From assembly GCF_008830225.1 (NCBI RefSeq), contig NZ_WAIE01000003.1, forward strand, positions 186,001 to 250,000: a DNA stretch of 64,000 nt, in the 5' to 3' direction. The notes beneath the pieces were generated by a model that did no database searches, was not told where the DNA came from, and worked only from the letters and a program-made list of their open reading frames with translations. The position numbers and the translations under genes were made by a program. Each line of letters begins with the position of its first letter. Within the stretch, counting starts at the first letter, position 1. This DNA comes from Pseudodesulfovibrio senegalensis (lineage in GTDB: Bacteria; Desulfobacterota; Desulfovibrionia; Desulfovibrionales; Desulfovibrionaceae). Positions 43,565 to 52,790 of this stretch are shown piece by piece.

Positions 43565-43981
43565 ATGGATAACGATTGTATATTCTGCAAAATCGTGGCC
43601 GGAGAAATCCCCTGTGCCAAGGTTTTCGAGTCCGAGACCTGTCTGGGTTTTCTGGACATTGCGCCGGTGAACAAGGGCCATGCCCTTGTGTTGCCCAAAG
43701 CGCACCACCCCGCCCTGTGGGATCTGCCTGCCGGGCTGGGCGAAGACCTGATGGCGGCCATGAAGGCCGTGAGTGTTGCCGTACGCGAAACAACCGGCGC
43801 ACACGGCCTGAACGTGATGCAGAACAACCTTGAAGCAGCAGGGCAGCTTGTGCCGCATCTGCATTTTCATGTGATCCCGCGTTTTTCGGACGACGGGCTG
43901 CAGTTGTGGGCGCAGGGCTCCTATGCGTCGGGTGACGAGATGAATGCTCTTGCGGAATCCATCCGCAGGGCCGTTGAATAG
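43565..43981 (+). CDS. HIT-family nucleotide hydrolase/transferase
   Basis: 138 residues, starting at ATG 43565 after GAGGT. N-terminal zinc-type CIFCKIVAGEIP, then the histidine triad HLHFHVIPRF, giving the H-x-H-x-H motif. Belongs to the HINT/PKCI branch that hydrolyses purine nucleoside phosphoramidates and related adenylates. Small, conserved housekeeping-type enzyme. Followed 30 bases later by the IHF/HU-like gene. Confidence 0.93.
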   Translation: MDNDCIFCKIVAGEIPCAKVFESETCLGFLDIAPVNKGHALVLPKAHHPALWDLPAGLGEDLMAAMKAVSVAVRETTGAHGLNVMQNNLEAAGQLVPHLHFHVIPRFSDDGLQLWAQGSYASGDEMNALAESIRRAVE

Positions 43982-44011
43982 CTTTCTCAAACCTCGAGAA
44001 CGGAGGCGACG

Positions 44012-44305
44012 ATGAGTGGGCAGACACTGACCAAGGCCGGAATTGTCGATTACATTTACGAACGTACCGACAAGAACCGCGCCGAAATCAAGGATCTTGT
44101 CGAGACCATCCTGGATGTCATGAAAGAGTCCATCAAGAAGGACCATGCGCTTCTGGTGAGTGGGTTCGGCAAATTCGAAGCCTATGACAAGCGTGCCCGC
44201 AAGGGACGCAATCCCCAGACCAGCGCAACCATTACCCTGCCCCCGCGCAAGGTTGTGGTTTTCCGCCTTTCCAGAAAGTTCCGGGCCGAGCTCAACCCCT
44301 CCTAG
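44012..44305 (+). CDS. IHF/HU-family DNA-bending protein
   Basis: 97 residues. Helical N-terminal dimer region (LTKAGIVDYIYERT, KDLVETILDVMKESI) and the DNA-binding beta arms with KRARKGRNPQTSATITLPPRKVVVFR, where the G-R-N-P-x-T block is the IHF/HU signature. The arm sequence and length favour an IHF alpha-type subunit, but the second subunit is not here. IHF would assist the sigma-54 promoters in this genome. GGAGG before the ATG; strong terminator after the gene. Confidence 0.92.
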   Translation: MSGQTLTKAGIVDYIYERTDKNRAEIKDLVETILDVMKESIKKDHALLVSGFGKFEAYDKRARKGRNPQTSATITLPPRKVVVFRLSRKFRAELNPS

Positions 44306-44343
44306 CAGGGTTGGCGGTTCGCGTGACACCGCACAGGAAAAAA

Positions 44344-44375
44344 GGTCTTCCGGAGTAACCGGAAGACCCTTTTCT
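44344..44375 (+). terminator. Terminator after the IHF/HU gene
   Basis: GGTCTTCCGG-AGTAA-CCGGAAGACC followed by C and T4. Confidence 0.9.
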
Positions 44376-44421
44376 CGTATCTTTTTTCAGGCGCATGGTT
44401 TCGCGCCTGTCCGATGCGTTG

Positions 44422-44480
44422 CACCACAACGAGCAACCCCTCGCGTACATTCTGTGCGCGAGGGGTTGCTCGTTGTGGTG
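44422..44480. repeat. 24-bp perfect inverted repeat
   Basis: Arms 44422-44445 and 44457-44480 are perfect reverse complements over 24 bp, with an 11-base loop. Each arm includes CAACCCCTCGCG, part of the core found in two other intergenic elements. Between convergent transcripts. Confidence 0.8.
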
Positions 44481-44542
44481 TCGGGATATCCTGTCTGGCC
44501 CGTCCCGGGTGTGCTCTGCGGTGATTCCGGTTCGTACCTGAG

Positions 44543-44995
44543 CTACTGGTCGGAGATGATGAAGCTTTCCGGGTGTTTTTCCATGAGCTTTTTCAGGGCC
44601 CGCTGCGCGCATTCCATGTCCGGGAAAACGCCCGCCTGTACGCGGTAATACCCGTCGTCCGGGTCCTTGGCCATGCGGCTGCCCTTGTAGCCCAATTCAA
44701 GCAGGGCGTCGCGCACCTGTGAGGCTCCCCGTTCATCGGAAAACGCACCCACCTGAATATAGAGCAGGCCCGGCTCCACGGCCTTGAGGGGCAGCTGGTC
44801 TTCCGGCGTGCCGGAATCGATCTCGGGTGCGGGCTTGGGCGCAGGCTTTTTTGCTGGCTTGGTTGCGGGCTTCGGCTTGGCCGGGGCCGCGGGGCGCCTC
44901 GCCGGCGGTTCTGTCACGATGGTTTTGCGTGCGCAGCCCGAAAGAATCAGCCCGGCAGCCAGCAACAATATGGCGAAGAGAGTGTTTTTTTTCAT
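44543..44995 (-). CDS. SPOR-domain lipoprotein
   Basis: 150 residues from ATG 44995. A lipoprotein signal (TLFAILLLAAGLILSGC) is followed by a Pro/Ala/Lys-rich linker (KPKPATKPAKKPAPKP) and a C-terminal SPOR domain with LLYIQVGAFSDERGASQ and the repeat half DGYYRVQAGVFPD. SPOR domains bind denuded septal peptidoglycan, so it is probably recruited to the division site. Lies 125 bases downstream of ftsX, consistent with a division role. Confidence 0.85.
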   Translation of the reverse strand: MKKNTLFAILLLAAGLILSGCARKTIVTEPPARRPAAPAKPKPATKPAKKPAPKPAPEIDSGTPEDQLPLKAVEPGLLYIQVGAFSDERGASQVRDALLELGYKGSRMAKDPDDGYYRVQAGVFPDMECAQRALKKLMEKHPESFIISDQ

Positions 44996-45119
44996 TGTCG
45001 ATATCCGTTGGCAGCGCGTCCGGGTATGCGGGCGCGGCAGTATGTATTGGCTCTGTAGTTCACAATGGCCCGCATTGCAAGGCGGGGGCAACATCTGCAC
45101 AAGCCTAGGTGTGCGGGGG

Positions 45120-45995
45120 TTAGCGCGCCGCCACAAAGCTGGAGAGAATGGCCACCAGTGTAACCCCGCCCACGAGCGCGGCGCAGTATTCCATGGGCAT
45201 GAATTGGATATGGATGAACAGGGGCGGAATGTTCAGTATGTCGGCCAGTGCGTTCTGGGCGAGTTTGAGCAGGCCCAGCCCCGCCATGCTGCCCGTGAAT
45301 CCGAGGACCATGCCCCCGGTTATCAGGGGCCAGCGGATGTACCACGGCTTTGCCCCCACCAGAGCCAGAATCTCGATCTCGTCGCAGCGGGTCAGCAGGG
45401 AAAGCCGCATGGTGTTGCCCACCACCATGGCCACCACCAGCCCCAGAAAGCCGATCACCGGCCAGATCACGGCCTGACTGATGAGCGTCCAGCCGTGGGC
45501 CAGGTCTTCCTGCAATGGGGAGTAGTGGACCTTGTCCACGCCGGGCATTGATTTGAGCCGTGTCAGCAACTCCGCGGCCCAGCCTTTTTGCTGGCTCTGG
45601 GGCGGCACGGCAAAGGAAGCCAGTGCGGAAAAGGGCAGGGGGTTGTTTTCCTTGAGCCAACTGAAATCCCCGGCCTCGCCAAGGGAGTCCGCCAGCTCCA
45701 GCAGCGCGTCCTGCGGTGTGAAGCCCTTGATGTCCACCAGATGCTTCATGGCCCCCACGGATTCCCACTGTTCTTCGATGAGCTGCGGGTCCGCGTCGGT
45801 TTTCCAGTATATCTGGAACTGGACCTGGCCCCGCGATTTCATGAGTTGCATGTTCACGTTGTGCAGGCCCAACAGCACGAATCCGGCCAGCAGCGAGACC
45901 ATGGCCACGGCCACCAGCGTGAGCAGGTTGGCCCATGGGTGCACGACGATGTCGCCCAATCCGCGGCCGGTGAGTCGGAAGAATTGGCCCAACAT
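45120..45995 (-). CDS. ftsX: Cell-division ABC-transporter permease FtsX
   Basis: 291 residues from ATG 45995 (one-base overlap, TGATG, with ftsE). An N-terminal helix (LLTLVAVAMVSLLAGFVLL), a large periplasmic loop (45-165), then three C-terminal helices with the FtsX-domain pattern TRCDEIEILALVGAKPWYI. With FtsE it activates septal amidases through the periplasmic loop. The TTG one codon upstream is an unlikely start. Confidence 0.93.
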   Translation of the reverse strand: MLGQFFRLTGRGLGDIVVHPWANLLTLVAVAMVSLLAGFVLLGLHNVNMQLMKSRGQVQFQIYWKTDADPQLIEEQWESVGAMKHLVDIKGFTPQDALLELADSLGEAGDFSWLKENNPLPFSALASFAVPPQSQQKGWAAELLTRLKSMPGVDKVHYSPLQEDLAHGWTLISQAVIWPVIGFLGLVVAMVVGNTMRLSLLTRCDEIEILALVGAKPWYIRWPLITGGMVLGFTGSMAGLGLLKLAQNALADILNIPPLFIHIQFMPMEYCAALVGGVTLVAILSSFVAAR

Positions 45996-46687
45996 CAAAA
46001 ATCCCCGCTTTCTTCGGCGTGTTCCGGGGCATCGGTATCGTGGATGCGTCCGTTTTCCAGATGCAGCACCCGCGCCTCGGGCACGGCTTCCAGCACTTCG
46101 CGGCTATGGGTGGCCATGATCACCGAGGTGCCGTAGGTGTGAAACTGCTTGAAAATTTCCATCAGGTGCATGGTCAGGCCGATGTCGAGGTTGCCTGTTG
46201 GTTCGTCCGCGAGGATGAGTTCCGGGTTGCTGACCATGGAGCGCGCAATGGCCACGCGCTGCTGTTCGCCGCCGGAAAGGCGTTCGCACGGGGTGTAGCT
46301 CTTGGTTTCCAGCCCCATGGCCCGGATGATGGCGCGCACGCGGCGTTCCAGCGGGGAGCGGGGCATGCCGCGCACTTCAAGGGCCATGGCCACGTTGTCG
46401 AACACCGTGCGCCTGGCCAGTATCTTGAAATCCTGAAACACCACCCCGACCCGGCGGCGCAGTTGCGGCACATGGCGGCGTTTGAGCCTGTGCAGGTCGA
46501 ACCCGGCCACGCTGGCGCGACCGCGCGTCACGGGCAGTGCGCCGTAGAGCAGGCGCAGCAGGGTGGTCTTGCCCGCGCCCGATGGGCCGGTCAGAAACAG
46601 GAAGTCCCCCTTGTCCACGGACAGGTTGATGTCCTTGAGCGCCCAGTGGGAACCGAAATTGTACGAGAGGTGCTTGAGTTCGACCAT
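45995..46687 (-). CDS. ftsE: Cell-division ATPase FtsE
   Basis: 230 residues. Walker [12 protein letters not shown]-loop VFQDFKIL, signature [14 protein letters not shown], Walker [13 protein letters not shown] and H-loop ATHSREVLE are intact. The C-terminus is acidic. It drives FtsX through ATP hydrolysis and couples septal wall hydrolysis to constriction. Starts the ftsE-ftsX-SPOR transcript. Confidence 0.95.
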   Translation of the reverse strand: MVELKHLSYNFGSHWALKDINLSVDKGDFLFLTGPSGAGKTTLLRLLYGALPVTRGRASVAGFDLHRLKRRHVPQLRRRVGVVFQDFKILARRTVFDNVAMALEVRGMPRSPLERRVRAIIRAMGLETKSYTPCERLSGGEQQRVAIARSMVSNPELILADEPTGNLDIGLTMHLMEIFKQFHTYGTSVIMATHSREVLEAVPEARVLHLENGRIHDTDAPEHAEESGDF

Positions 46688-46758
46688 GGGTTCCTGTGTA
46701 CCTGCCGCGGCAGGCTTTGTAAAATCCGTTAGCTCCGGCGCAGGACCGGATGGCCGGA

Positions 46759-47607
46759 CTATCCGCGCATCAGCGAGCGCAGCAGGGCCAGATTGCGGCG
46801 GTCCTCTTCCAGATCGTCGCCCTTGTCCGTTTCCAGTGTGCCGGGACGATCCGCGAACCGAACGTCGTTCATGAGCAGCCCGAATCCGGTTTCCCCGATG
46901 TGGCCCTTGCCGATGTGTTCGTGCCGGTCCTTTTTCTCGCCCAGTGCGGTTTTCGAGTCATTGAGATGGAAGAAGCCGATGCGCTCTACCCCGATCAAAC
47001 GGTCGAATTCCGCAAAGGTGGCTTCATACGCCTTTGCGGTGCGCAGGTCGTATCCGGCCGCGAACGCATGGCAGGTGTCGAAGCAGACGCCCAACCGGTG
47101 CTCAAGGCGGCTGGCTTCCATGATCCGCGCCAGTTCCTCAAATGTCGACCCGAGGTTGGTGCCCTGTCCGGCCGTGGTTTCCAGCAGCACGGTCACGCTG
47201 TCCGTTTCCGATTGCTCGATGGCCGCGTCCAGATTGGTCGCATAGGTCGCCAGTCCCTGCTGCGCGCCCGTGCCGAGGTGCGACCCCGGGTGCGTGACCA
47301 GCCACGGAATGTCGAGCGCTTGGCAGCGGCGCAGTTCCTCGGCAAAGGCGTTGCGCGATTTTTCGGCGGCCTCGGGCTTGGGACTGGCCATGTTGATGAG
47401 GTAGGAGTCGTGGGCGGCCACCGGATGATCCCCCCAGCGGGCGCGCGCCTCGGCAAAGAGCCCTATGGCCTCGTCGGTCAGGGGCGGAACCTTCCACTGC
47501 CGCTGGTTGCGGGTGAATATCTGCAATGCCGTGCCGTCCACGGCCATGATGCGTTCCACTGCCTTGTGCAGGCCCCCGGCAATGGACATGTGTGCTCCGA
47601 GATGCAT
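46759..47607 (-). CDS. nfo: Endonuclease IV
   Basis: 282 residues from ATG 47607 (GGAGGAAAG upstream; the longer frame is rejected). AP endonuclease with three zinc ions. Visible metal-ligand blocks: GAHMSIAGGLHKAV, VAAHDSYLINMASP, VTHPGSHLGTG, LLETTAGQGTNLGS, VCFDTCHAFAAGYD and FFHLNDSK. Cleaves abasic sites in base-excision repair. Divergent from the TPM-like gene at 47723. Confidence 0.95.
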   Translation of the reverse strand: MHLGAHMSIAGGLHKAVERIMAVDGTALQIFTRNQRQWKVPPLTDEAIGLFAEARARWGDHPVAAHDSYLINMASPKPEAAEKSRNAFAEELRRCQALDIPWLVTHPGSHLGTGAQQGLATYATNLDAAIEQSETDSVTVLLETTAGQGTNLGSTFEELARIMEASRLEHRLGVCFDTCHAFAAGYDLRTAKAYEATFAEFDRLIGVERIGFFHLNDSKTALGEKKDRHEHIGKGHIGETGFGLLMNDVRFADRPGTLETDKGDDLEEDRRNLALLRSLMRG

Positions 47608-47722
47608 ATGCTTTCCTCCGGGCGCCATTGTACCCGCATATTGGTTTTGGGCAAGGGTTGCGGACTCTTGCATGAATGGGCATCACAAGGTACTCAGTGA
47701 CCATGCAACCCACGGAGCGTTC

Positions 47723-48235
47723 ATGAGAATCGAGATTCCCAAACCGCACGGCAAAAGCCCCATGGAGCGGGTCTTGCGCACGCTGGCCATGCTGCTGGTG
47801 GTGTTGGTGGTCATGTGGGCCTTTTACAAGAACAACGAAAACGTGCTGGAACGGGTGCAGAAGACGCGCACCGTGTGGGACGAAACCGGCCAGATGAACC
47901 GTGAGGATATCGATTTCCTGCGCGGGTTCGTCAAGAGCCTCAAGGACACCTTCGGTATCAACTGCCGGATTCAGGTGTTCAAGGGTGACGTGGTGGTGCC
48001 GGATGTGGACGCCAAGACCCTGTACGTGGGCCTTTCCCCGGCCCGGCGGCAGGTGGTCATGGAGTTCCCGGCCCTGATGCGCCCTGCCCTTGGCGCACCG
48101 TTCATGGATTCCCTGCGCGACGAGCATTTTGCGCAGGCCTTTGACGACAACGACTGGATACGCGAGCTCAAGATCGCCATGACCATGATCTGGTCGCGGC
48201 TTGCGGTTCTGGAAAATCAGGAGGCCACCCAGTGA
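47723..48235 (+). CDS. Membrane-anchored TPM-like hypothetical protein
   Basis: 170 residues with one N-terminal membrane helix ([17 protein letters not shown]), then an alpha/beta region ([38 protein letters not shown]) resembling TPM-domain proteins in outline only. GGAGC-type ribosome site. Its stop overlaps the rnhA GTG by four bases, so it is coupled to rnhA. Function unknown. Confidence 0.65.
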   Translation: MRIEIPKPHGKSPMERVLRTLAMLLVVLVVMWAFYKNNENVLERVQKTRTVWDETGQMNREDIDFLRGFVKSLKDTFGINCRIQVFKGDVVVPDVDAKTLYVGLSPARRQVVMEFPALMRPALGAPFMDSLRDEHFAQAFDDNDWIRELKIAMTMIWSRLAVLENQEATQ

Positions 48236-48684
48236 AGGTGACCATGTATACGGACGGATCGTGCCTCGGCAATCCCGGCCCCGGCGGCTATGGCGCGGTT
48301 CTGGTTTACGGTGACAACCGTAAGGAACTTTCTCAAGGCTACAGTGATACCACCAACAATCGCATGGAGCTTCTGGCCGTGATCCGGGGGCTGGAAACAC
48401 TGACCCGCTCATGCGACGTTCAATTGTGGACCGACTCCAAATACGTGCAGCAGGCCATCACCAAGGGCTGGCTCAAGAACTGGCAGCGCAACGGCTGGAA
48501 AACCGCGGCCAAGAAGCCGGTCAAGAATCAGGATCTCTGGCAACAGCTCATGCCCCAGCTCGAACGGCATCAGGTGGACTTCCGCTGGGTCAAGGGCCAC
48601 AGCGGGCATCCCGAAAACGAGCGTTGCGACGAGTTGGCGCGCACTGCCGCATCCTCATCCGACCTTCTCCCCGACCAACGCTAG
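48232..48684 (+). CDS. rnhA: Ribonuclease HI
   Basis: 150 residues, GTG start. Degrades the RNA strand of RNA-DNA hybrids. The DEDD catalytic set is visible: Asp in [15 protein letters not shown], Glu in [12 protein letters not shown], Asp in [12 protein letters not shown] and Asp in the C-terminal [15 protein letters not shown]. The usual handle region ([20 protein letters not shown]) is present. Overlaps the preceding gene (GTGA). Confidence 0.95.
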   Translation: MKVTMYTDGSCLGNPGPGGYGAVLVYGDNRKELSQGYSDTTNNRMELLAVIRGLETLTRSCDVQLWTDSKYVQQAITKGWLKNWQRNGWKTAAKKPVKNQDLWQQLMPQLERHQVDFRWVKGHSGHPENERCDELARTAASSSDLLPDQR

Positions 48685-49044
48685 CAGGCTGTTGAAAAGC
48701 GGCAATCTGCGGCGTTGCTTCAAACGGGCCAACCCCTCGCGTATGTGAAATACGCGTCGGTTCTGTCCCGTTTGGCGCGCCTTGTTGCTCCTTCGGAGGG
48801 CAGGGCGCTGCCCTGCACCCGCAAGGGACACGTCCCTTGACCCTTTTCTGTTCCGCATTCTGCGAATGCGGAACGGGTGGGCGATTCAGCAGAAATAGTT
48901 TTTCGTTTCCCCGCAACACCCCAGCGGCCGGTTTGCTATGCAAACCGGCCGCTCGCCAAAAAGTTTTGGGGGAGGGGTTTGGGGAGGGCCCTTTTTCAAA
49001 AGGGCCCTCCCCAAAAAAACTTCACCCCCCCCGTCCAGCGATGC
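48685..49044. other. 360-base intergenic string of six inverted repeats
   Basis: Between convergent rnhA and the DUF3089 gene, in order: the 48722 REP-like hairpin; GCAGGGC-GCT-GCCCTGC (48800-48816); CAAGGGAC-AC-GTCCCTTG (48822-48839); GTTCCGCATTC-TGC-GAATGCGGAAC (48850-48874); AGCGGCCGGTTTGC-TAT-GCAAACCGGCCGCT (48923-48953); and GGGGAGGGCCCTTTT-TC-AAAAGGGCCCTCCCC (48981-49012). All but the first are perfect. No gene is seen. Confidence 0.7.
48722..48773. repeat. REP-like hairpin with the CGCGTA core
   Basis: AAACGGG/CCCGTTT (48722, 48767), AACC/GGTT and CGCGTAT/ATACGCG (48738, 48750) form one long interrupted hairpin containing AACCCCTCGCGTATG. Related to the elements at 23360 and 44422. 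Confidence 0.65.
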
Positions 49045-50031
49045 CTAACGGGAAAAGGCGCTGATGCGCTGGGCTATGTTGGCCTTCAGGTTTTCATAAA
49101 ACAGCGAATAGTCGAACGCGTGGTAGACGCCATGGGGGAAGTGGCCGCCCTTGACCGTGACCAGCTCCACGTTTTCGGGATGCACGATCAGCCCGCCGTC
49201 CTGAATTTGCGCCGAGGTGAAATGCGGACGCACGCCCGTGGGCTTGTCGTGCGCGTCAAAGAACACGGCCCCGAGGTTGCGCTCGGCCGAAACGAGGTTC
49301 GTGTCCGTGGTCCATGAGAGCGGGTTGGTGACTGCCGCGCCGGGCCGCAGGGTGGGCGCAACGTCCTGTCTGCCCGGGGCCATGGTGTTGTAGGAGACCA
49401 CGCATCCCGTGTCCGAGGCGGCTTCGCACATGGCGATGGCCGGATGCGCGGCGAGTTCCTCTTCGGTCATGCACCAGCCGATGAGCAGGGCCGCGATCAT
49501 GCGCTTTTCCGCGCCGGTTGTGCCCCAGTGCTCCAGCATGAGGTCCGTGAGCATGAGCGAGCCCTGGCTGTGTCCGGCCAGAAAGAACGGGCGGCCGTTG
49601 TTTTCGTGCTCAAGGTAATGGTTCAGGGCGCGCCAGACATCGTTGCGTGCGATTTTCTTGAGTTTTTCAAGCTGTTCTTCGGGCTGGGTCAATCCGGCCA
49701 GATTCATCTGCCGGTACATGGGCGCATAGATGTTGGCCTGCCCCTCGAATACCGAGGCCTGCGTCTTCAGTGGGGCCATTGAGGCTGCGCGCATGGCCGG
49801 GGCCGTGGTGTCCATGAGCCAGTGTTCGTCGTCGAACAATACCGTGGGATAGACGAAGAATACGTCCACCGGGGCCGTGGGCACGGCGGGTTTTGCCAGC
49901 CATGACTGTTGCTGCGCGTAGTCGGGTGCCGGGGGAATCGGAGCCGTGTCGAGGGGCGGCAGGGCCAGGGCTGCTGCCGTTGCGATGATGGTCAGTACAA
50001 GGGCGAGCGCGGTTGATTTGAGTAGAGGCAT
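49045..50031 (-). CDS. DUF3089-type alpha/beta hydrolase, secreted
   Basis: 328 residues with a Sec signal (ALALVLTIIATAAALA). Serine-hydrolase features: nucleophile elbow LAGHSQGSLML and a C-terminal His (GGHFPHGVYHAFDY), with the family-like FFVYPTVLFDDEHW near the N-terminus and WRALNHYLEH before the elbow. Matches DUF3089, a poorly known group of alpha/beta hydrolases. Probably a periplasmic esterase; substrate unknown. AAGGA before the ATG. Confidence 0.8.
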   Translation of the reverse strand: MPLLKSTALALVLTIIATAAALALPPLDTAPIPPAPDYAQQQSWLAKPAVPTAPVDVFFVYPTVLFDDEHWLMDTTAPAMRAASMAPLKTQASVFEGQANIYAPMYRQMNLAGLTQPEEQLEKLKKIARNDVWRALNHYLEHENNGRPFFLAGHSQGSLMLTDLMLEHWGTTGAEKRMIAALLIGWCMTEEELAAHPAIAMCEAASDTGCVVSYNTMAPGRQDVAPTLRPGAAVTNPLSWTTDTNLVSAERNLGAVFFDAHDKPTGVRPHFTSAQIQDGGLIVHPENVELVTVKGGHFPHGVYHAFDYSLFYENLKANIAQRISAFSR

Positions 50032-50200
50032 GGACAGTTCCTTTTTGGGGTTGGGGACGGGCCCGGATGATGCAACGGAATGGGAACCGGTGGAAGTATT
50101 ATCTGCTGTGCCGCAGCGCAACGGATTGGCTGCAGCCATGCGCAGGGAAGCGAATCATGGAAGGGGTGCTCTTGGCCGTGTTTCCAGAACTGCCGGCCAC

Positions 50201-50235
50201 AAGAAAAGGCGGGAGTGTCGGTCCCGCCTTTTCTT
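50201..50235 (-). terminator. Terminator of the cysteine-degradation operon
   Basis: AAGAAAAGGCGGGA and TCCCGCCTTTTCTT form a 14-bp perfect stem with a 7-base loop; T-rich on the minus strand after the stem. Confidence 0.85.
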
Positions 50236-50257
50236 CATTATATGGACTGGTTCGGGG

Positions 50258-51532
50258 CTATTTGCCCACCATGATGTCCAGGATCACCTTGTCGGTCTGG
50301 GCCATGCCGCAGGTTCCAAGGCGGCCGAGATTGCGGATGCAAGCTTCCACGTCGTCGTCCACGATGCCTTCGTGTCCGTTGGCGGAAGTGCCCCGTTTGG
50401 CAAGGAATGCGGCCTGTACCGCGGCCTCCACTGCGGAGGCGACCTTCAGGGAACAGGCGGGCTTGGCCCCGTCGCAGATCATGCCAGCAATGCTGCCGAC
50501 CATGTTCTTGATGGCGAAACCCGCTTCCTTGAGTCCGCCGCCCATGAGCAGCACCATGCCGCAGCTGGCGCCCGTGGCGGCCAGCACCGCACCGCACAGG
50601 GCGGAAAGGCGGCCCAGATGATGTTTGGCGTGGATGGCCGTGAGGTGGCTCATGATCAGGGCGCGGGCCAGGGGTTCGTCGGCAATGCCCTGCTTGCGGG
50701 CCATGGCCACCACCGGGATGGTGGCGGTGATGCCCTGGTTGCCGCTGCCCGAGTTGCTCATGACCGGCAACATGACGCCGTCCATGCGGGCATCCGAGGC
50801 GGCTGCAGCCATCTTTATGGCGCAGGATGCCACGGCATCGGCGCGCAGGCCCTGCTTGATGTCCTCTTCAATGGATTTGCCCACTTTGAGCCCCCAGTCA
50901 TGCTGCATGCCTTCTGCGGCAATGGCCTCGTTGAGGCGGGCGGCCTCCAGAATGAAGGAGATCATGTCAAAGGGTGCGTTCACGGAAAAATCGTGAATGC
51001 GCTCCATGGTCAGGGGCCAGTTTTCGTCCTCTTCGGATTCGCCGGGCCAGGGCGCGGAGAATATCTCCTCACCGTTTCGTTCCAGCAGGACAATGGCGGT
51101 ATGGTTGCGGGCAATGACGCAGTGTGCGGAGTCTTCGCCGTGTATCACCGTCACTGCCGCATAGAGCAGTTCCCTGGTGTCGGCCAGTTCAACGCTGACG
51201 CGATTTTCGGCCAGCATCTTCCTGCCTTCGGCAATCTGCTCCCTTGTCAGGTCGCGGAGCACTTCAAGGGAGAGGTCGGCGTTGCCGCCCGTGGCTCCCA
51301 CGGCCGCAGCGATGTCCAGGCCGGTCATGCCGGTTCCGGGCACGCCCACGCCCATGCCGTTCTTGAGCAGGTTCCCGCTGACCTTGACGCTGACGGTCTC
51401 CGGATTTTTTCCAAGGGCCTTCACCGCGCTGGCCGTGGCCAGGGAGATGGTGATGGGCTCGGTGCATCCGAGAGCGGGCACGACTTCCCTTTTGAGCAGG
51501 GCCACAAAGTCGTTCCATTCGGGTTTTATCAT
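50258..51532 (-). CDS. L-cysteine desulfidase (UPF0597/CyuA family)
   Basis: 424 residues. Iron-sulfur enzyme that releases sulfide, ammonia and pyruvate from L-cysteine. Family blocks are clear: PALGCTEPITISLATA (N-terminal cluster Cys), GVPGTGMTGLDIAAAVGATGG, MLPVMSNSGSGNQGITATIPV and DGAKPACSLKV, with late cluster cysteines in NLGRLGTCGMAQTD. In the UPF0597/CdsB group the [4Fe-4S] cluster binds the substrate. It is the last gene of a unit with a symporter and RidA. In a sulfidogen it may supply sulfide or pyruvate. Confidence 0.9.
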   Translation of the reverse strand: MIKPEWNDFVALLKREVVPALGCTEPITISLATASAVKALGKNPETVSVKVSGNLLKNGMGVGVPGTGMTGLDIAAAVGATGGNADLSLEVLRDLTREQIAEGRKMLAENRVSVELADTRELLYAAVTVIHGEDSAHCVIARNHTAIVLLERNGEEIFSAPWPGESEEDENWPLTMERIHDFSVNAPFDMISFILEAARLNEAIAAEGMQHDWGLKVGKSIEEDIKQGLRADAVASCAIKMAAAASDARMDGVMLPVMSNSGSGNQGITATIPVVAMARKQGIADEPLARALIMSHLTAIHAKHHLGRLSALCGAVLAATGASCGMVLLMGGGLKEAGFAIKNMVGSIAGMICDGAKPACSLKVASAVEAAVQAAFLAKRGTSANGHEGIVDDDVEACIRNLGRLGTCGMAQTDKVILDIMVGK

Positions 51533-51537
51533 GATGT

Positions 51538-52758
51538 TTACTCGTTGTTGGAAGTTGCGCAGGAAGGTTCTGTTTCCTGCAACTGGCCGTGGCGGTTGAA
51601 GAAGCCTTCCAGCATCAGGGTCAGGGCGCCGTCCCCGGTGACGTTGCAGGCGGTGCCGAAGCTGTCCTGCAGGGCGAATACGGCCAGGAGCAGGGCCACG
51701 CCTGCCGGGTCGAACCCGAGCACGCCCACCACGATGCCGAGGGAGGCCATGACCGTGCCGCCGGGAACGCCCGGTGCTCCGATGGCGAAGATGCCGAAGA
51801 GCACGATGAAGAGCATCATGGTGCTGAGTTCGGGCAGGGTTCCGTAGAGCATTTGGGAGATGGTCATGGCAAAGAAGGTTTCCGTGAGCACGGAACCGCA
51901 CAGGTGGATCGTGGCCCCCATGGGAACCATGAATTCAACCGTGTTGCGGCTGAGCACCTTGGATTTGGATGCGCACTCCAGGGCCACGGGCAGCGTTGCG
52001 GCGCTGGACATGGTGCCGACTGCGGTCAGGTATGCGGGGGAGTAGTGGCGCAGAACTTCGATGGGGTTGCGCCCGGAAATGACGCCGGCGAGGGTGTAGA
52101 GGACAGTCAGCCAGATGGCATGGCCCACGAGCACCAGCACGATGACCTGCAGGAACACGGGCAGCTGTTTTGTCAGACTGCCTTCGTAGGCCAGCCCGGC
52201 AAAGGTGGTGGCAATGAAGAAAGGCAGCAGGGGGATGACGATTTTGGTGACGACCTGCATCATGATGCCTTCGAATTCGCAGAGGATTTTTTCAAAGGTC
52301 TTGGCCTTGCTCCACAGGGTGGCCACGCCGAGGATGATGGCCGTTACCAGAGCGGTCATGACCGGCATGACCGGGGGGATGTTGAGCTGGAAAACCACTT
52401 CGGGGATTTCGCGCAGGCTTTCCACCTGGGTTGCGATGGAAAGATGCGGGATGATCATGTACCCGGCCACACAGGCCATGGTGGCCGCACCCACGGCCGA
52501 AAGATAGGCCACGGTCACGCCTGCGCCCAGCATCTTGCTGGCGTTTTGGCCCAGGCGGGTGATGGCCGGGGCAATGAACGCGATGATGACAAGCGGAACG
52601 GTGTAGAAGATGATCTGGCCGAGCACGTGCTTGACTGTGGCAATGACCTCCATGGCCGATTCATTGGCTACCAGTCCGATGACAACACCGGCCGCAATGC
52701 CGATGAGAAGTTGTATGATGAGGCCGAATTCGCCTTTGCGCTTGGAACCGTTGGACAT
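51538..52758 (-). CDS. Dicarboxylate/amino acid:cation symporter
   Basis: 406 residues, DAACS (SLC1-like) family with about eight membrane segments and two hairpins. Signatures: FIAPAITRLGQNASKMLG, EFMVPMGATIHLCGSVLTET and GIFAIGAPGVPGGTVMASLG. The last (GAPGVPGG) is the substrate/Na+-binding region. Context with a cysteine desulfidase suggests it imports cysteine (or serine), as CyuP-type carriers do for cysteine; the precise substrate is inferred. GGAGG before ATG 52758. Six bases upstream of the desulfidase. Confidence 0.88.
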   Translation of the reverse strand: MSNGSKRKGEFGLIIQLLIGIAAGVVIGLVANESAMEVIATVKHVLGQIIFYTVPLVIIAFIAPAITRLGQNASKMLGAGVTVAYLSAVGAATMACVAGYMIIPHLSIATQVESLREIPEVVFQLNIPPVMPVMTALVTAIILGVATLWSKAKTFEKILCEFEGIMMQVVTKIVIPLLPFFIATTFAGLAYEGSLTKQLPVFLQVIVLVLVGHAIWLTVLYTLAGVISGRNPIEVLRHYSPAYLTAVGTMSSAATLPVALECASKSKVLSRNTVEFMVPMGATIHLCGSVLTETFFAMTISQMLYGTLPELSTMMLFIVLFGIFAIGAPGVPGGTVMASLGIVVGVLGFDPAGVALLLAVFALQDSFGTACNVTGDGALTLMLEGFFNRHGQLQETEPSCATSNNE

Positions 52759-52790
52759 GTGAGAACCTCCAGGTATGTGAGTACTCATGA

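Noticed and set aside
48685-49044. CRISPR array
   Set aside because: The palindromes differ in sequence, size and spacing and there are no constant repeats or spacers.
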